This document shows positions 62,339 to 64,000 of a stretch of DNA of 64,000 nucleotides, one piece after another. The translations under genes and the position numbers were made by a program. The DNA is from Buttiauxella selenatireducens. GTDB lineage: Bacteria > Pseudomonadota > Gammaproteobacteria > Enterobacterales > Enterobacteriaceae. Every line of letters starts with the position of its first letter. Within the stretch, counting starts at the first letter, position 1. The stretch is taken from the NCBI RefSeq assembly GCF_031432975.1, contig NZ_CP133838.1, forward strand, positions 5,084,001-5,148,000, given 5' to 3'. Under the pieces are notes generated by a model. It searched no databases, was not told the DNA's origin, and was given only the letters and a program-made list of their open reading frames with translations.

Positions 62339-64000
62339 TTACGCTTCTTTGCCGCCACGACCAGCGCGTTTGCGGTCGTTTTCAGTCAGGTGACGTTTAC
62401 GAATACGTACGGACAGCGGGGTAACTTCTACCAGTTCGTCATCATCGATGAACTCCAGTGCCTGCTCAAGAGTCATTTTCTGAGCTGGAACCAGTGTAGT
62501 CGCTTCGTCAGTACCGGACGCACGCATGTTGGTCAGTTTCTTACCGGTCAGGCAGTTAACAGTCAGGTCGTTAGAACGACTGTGAATACCGATGATCTGG
62601 CCTTCATAAACTTCAGCACCGTGCCCCAGGAACAGCTTACCGCGATCCTGCAGACCGTACAGAGCAAACGCAACCGCTTTACCCTGGCCGTTAGAGATCA
62701 GAACGCCGTTCTGACGCTGGCCCACTTCGCCCTGACGCACATCGTCATAATGGCTGAAGGTGGAGTACAGCAGACCTGTACCAGAAGTCATGGTCATGAA
62801 TTCGTTACGGAAACCGATCAGACCACGGCTTGGGATCACGTAGTCAAGACGTACGCGGCCTTTGCCGTCTGGATTCATGTTTTTCAGGTCGCCTTTACGC
62901 TCACCAAGAGCCTGCATCACAGAACCCTGGTGTTGCTCTTCGATATCAAGAGTCACGTTTTCAAACGGTTCCTGCTTACGGCCATCGATTTCACGGAAGA
63001 TAACTTTCGGACGGGACACAGCCAGTTCGAAGCCTTCACGACGCATGTTTTCGATAAGAACAGACAGGTGCAGTTCGCCACGACCGGATACACGGAATGC
63101 ATCCGCATCTTCGGTTTCTTCAACGCGCAGCGCAACGTTGTGCACCAGCTCTTTGTTCAGGCGGTCAAGGATCTGACGAGAGGTAACGAATTTACCTTCT
63201 TTGCCACAGAACGGAGAGGTGTTGACGTTGAAGAACATAGAAACGGTTGGTTCATCGACAGACAGTGCTGGCAACGCTTCAACATTTTGCGTATCGCAAA
63301 GGGTGTCGGAGATATTCAGTTCGCCAAGACCGGTAATCGCGATGATATCGCCTGCTTCGGCTTCGGTGGATTCAATACGCTCCAGACCGAGGTGGGTCAG
63401 CACTTTGCCAACTTTACCGTTACGAGTTTTACCTTCGCTATCGATGATAGTGATCTGCTGGTTAGGCTTCACTTTACCGCGTTTGATGCGACCGATGCCG
63501 ATTACGCCAACATAGTTGTTGTAGTCGAGCTGGGAAATTTGCATCTGGAACGGACCATCAAGGTCAACGCTTGGTGCTTTAACGTGGTCAACAATCGCCT
63601 GGTACAGCGGGGTCATATCTTCCGCCATATCACCGTGATCGTTGCCCGCGATCCCCATCAATGCAGATGCATAGATGATTGGGAAATCGAGTTGCTCGTC
63701 GGTTGCTTCAAGGTTAACGAACAGGTCGAATACCTGATCAACAACCCAGTCAGGACGCGCACCAGGACGGTCAACTTTGTTGATTACAACAATTGGCTTC
63801 AAACCATGGGCAAATGCCTTTTTGGTTACGAAGCGCGTCTGCGGCATTGGGCCATCCATTGCATCAACGACCAGCAGAACGGAGTCTACCATGGACATTA
63901 CACGTTCAACTTCACCACCGAAGTCGGCGTGCCCAGGGGTATCAACGATGTTGATACGGTAGTCATTCCATTTGATAGCGGTGTTTTTAGCGAGGATGGT
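62339..64000 (-). CDS. typA: Ribosome-associated GTPase TypA/BipA (5' end outside window)
   Basis: Translational GTPase that acts in ribosome assembly and stress. The gene continues past the right edge: the first visible residues ([11 protein letters not shown]) correspond to about T55 of the 607-residue E. coli protein, so the P-loop is not in view. Visible are [10 protein letters not shown] (G3), NKVDRPGAR (G4) and ASAL (G5), then the beta-barrel domain 2, the EF-G III/V-like domains, and the BipA-specific C-terminal domain from about 480. Reading leftward, upstream of yihX. Confidence 0.98.
   Translation of the reverse strand, partial: TILAKNTAIKWNDYRINIVDTPGHADFGGEVERVMSMVDSVLLVVDAMDGPMPQTRFVTKKAFAHGLKPIVVINKVDRPGARPDWVVDQVFDLFVNLEATDEQLDFPIIYASALMGIAGNDHGDMAEDMTPLYQAIVDHVKAPSVDLDGPFQMQISQLDYNNYVGVIGIGRIKRGKVKPNQQITIIDSEGKTRNGKVGKVLTHLGLERIESTEAEAGDIIAITGLGELNISDTLCDTQNVEALPALSVDEPTVSMFFNVNTSPFCGKEGKFVTSRQILDRLNKELVHNVALRVEETEDADAFRVSGRGELHLSVLIENMRREGFELAVSRPKVIFREIDGRKQEPFENVTLDIEEQHQGSVMQALGERKGDLKNMNPDGKGRVRLDYVIPSRGLIGFRNEFMTMTSGTGLLYSTFSHYDDVRQGEVGQRQNGVLISNGQGKAVAFALYGLQDRGKLFLGHGAEVYEGQIIGIHSRSNDLTVNCLTGKKLTNMRASGTDEATTLVPAQKMTLEQALEFIDDDELVEVTPLSVRIRKRHLTENDRKRAGRGGKEA

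Overview
The window is ordinary chromosome from a member of the Enterobacteriaceae. Almost every protein is close to full length and collinear with its E. coli K-12 counterpart as I remember it (GlpX, Fpr, TpiA, PfkA, CpxRA, SecB, GpmI, SpoT, RecG, TypA). The lipopolysaccharide (LPS) core locus is of the Klebsiella/Raoultella/Serratia type (waaE, wabG, wabH, wabN) and not of the E. coli waaGPSBOJYZ type. I do not assign a genus. I see no rRNA, tRNA, IS element, prophage or CRISPR array.

Layout. (1) 1-10.7 kb: central metabolism and envelope stress: glpX (5' truncated by the window), fpr, yiiR, yiiQ, tpiA, cdh, sbp, pfkA, fieF, cpxP with the 3'-UTR sRNA CpxQ, then divergent cpxRA behind a consensus CpxR box. 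(2) 10.7-18.4 kb: trmL, the leftward secB-gpsA-cysE group with yibN and grxC upstream of it, then gpmI-envC-yibQ. (3) 18.4-21.6 kb: three glycosyltransferase genes of unknown acceptor between yibQ and tdh-kbl. (4) 21.6-38.5 kb: tdh-kbl, then the LPS core region: hldD-waaF-waaC, an AT-rich block (GT9, GT2, waaL), convergent wabN, waaQ-wabG-wabH-(WaaH-like GT), and waaA-waaE-coaD. (5) 38.5-54.6 kb: mutM, rpmBG, radC, coaBC-dut, slmA, rph-pyrE with two ERIC elements, yicC, yicG, ligB, gmk-rpoZ-spoT-trmH-recG. (6) 54.6-64 kb: gltS, xanP, yicH, then the leftward typA-yihX-yihY-dtd-fabY group, with typA running off the right edge.

Gene order differs from E. coli K-12 at two joins. cpxA is followed directly by trmL, and yicH directly by fabY. 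In K-12 the trmL-yicH block lies about 6 minutes away, and rha/sodA/fdo genes separate cpxA from fabY. I recall a similar cpx-trmL-cysE order in Yersinia, so this may be the older arrangement.

How the genes work together. WaaA adds Kdo to lipid A, HldD makes ADP-L,D-heptose, and WaaC, WaaF and WaaQ add heptoses I-III. WaaE is expected to put glucose on Hep I, WabG a galacturonic acid on Hep II, WabH a GlcNAc on that residue, and WabN to deacetylate it. A WaaH/YibD-like enzyme may put a uronic acid on Hep III. The extra GT9 and GT2 would extend the outer core, and WaaL ligates O antigen. No waaP/waaY phosphate kinase is present, so the core charge would come from uronic acids.

The most notable items are: an ERIC element inserted between the pyrE attenuator and the pyrE start, with a second ERIC in direct orientation on the other side of rph; the unassigned glycosyltransferase trio; the relocated WaaH-like gene; homopolymer tracts in outer-core genes; a CpxQ whose seed half is conserved while its terminator stem is rewritten; and a LigB ligase with a Sec-type N-terminus. 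I found nothing resembling a wholly new multi-gene system.
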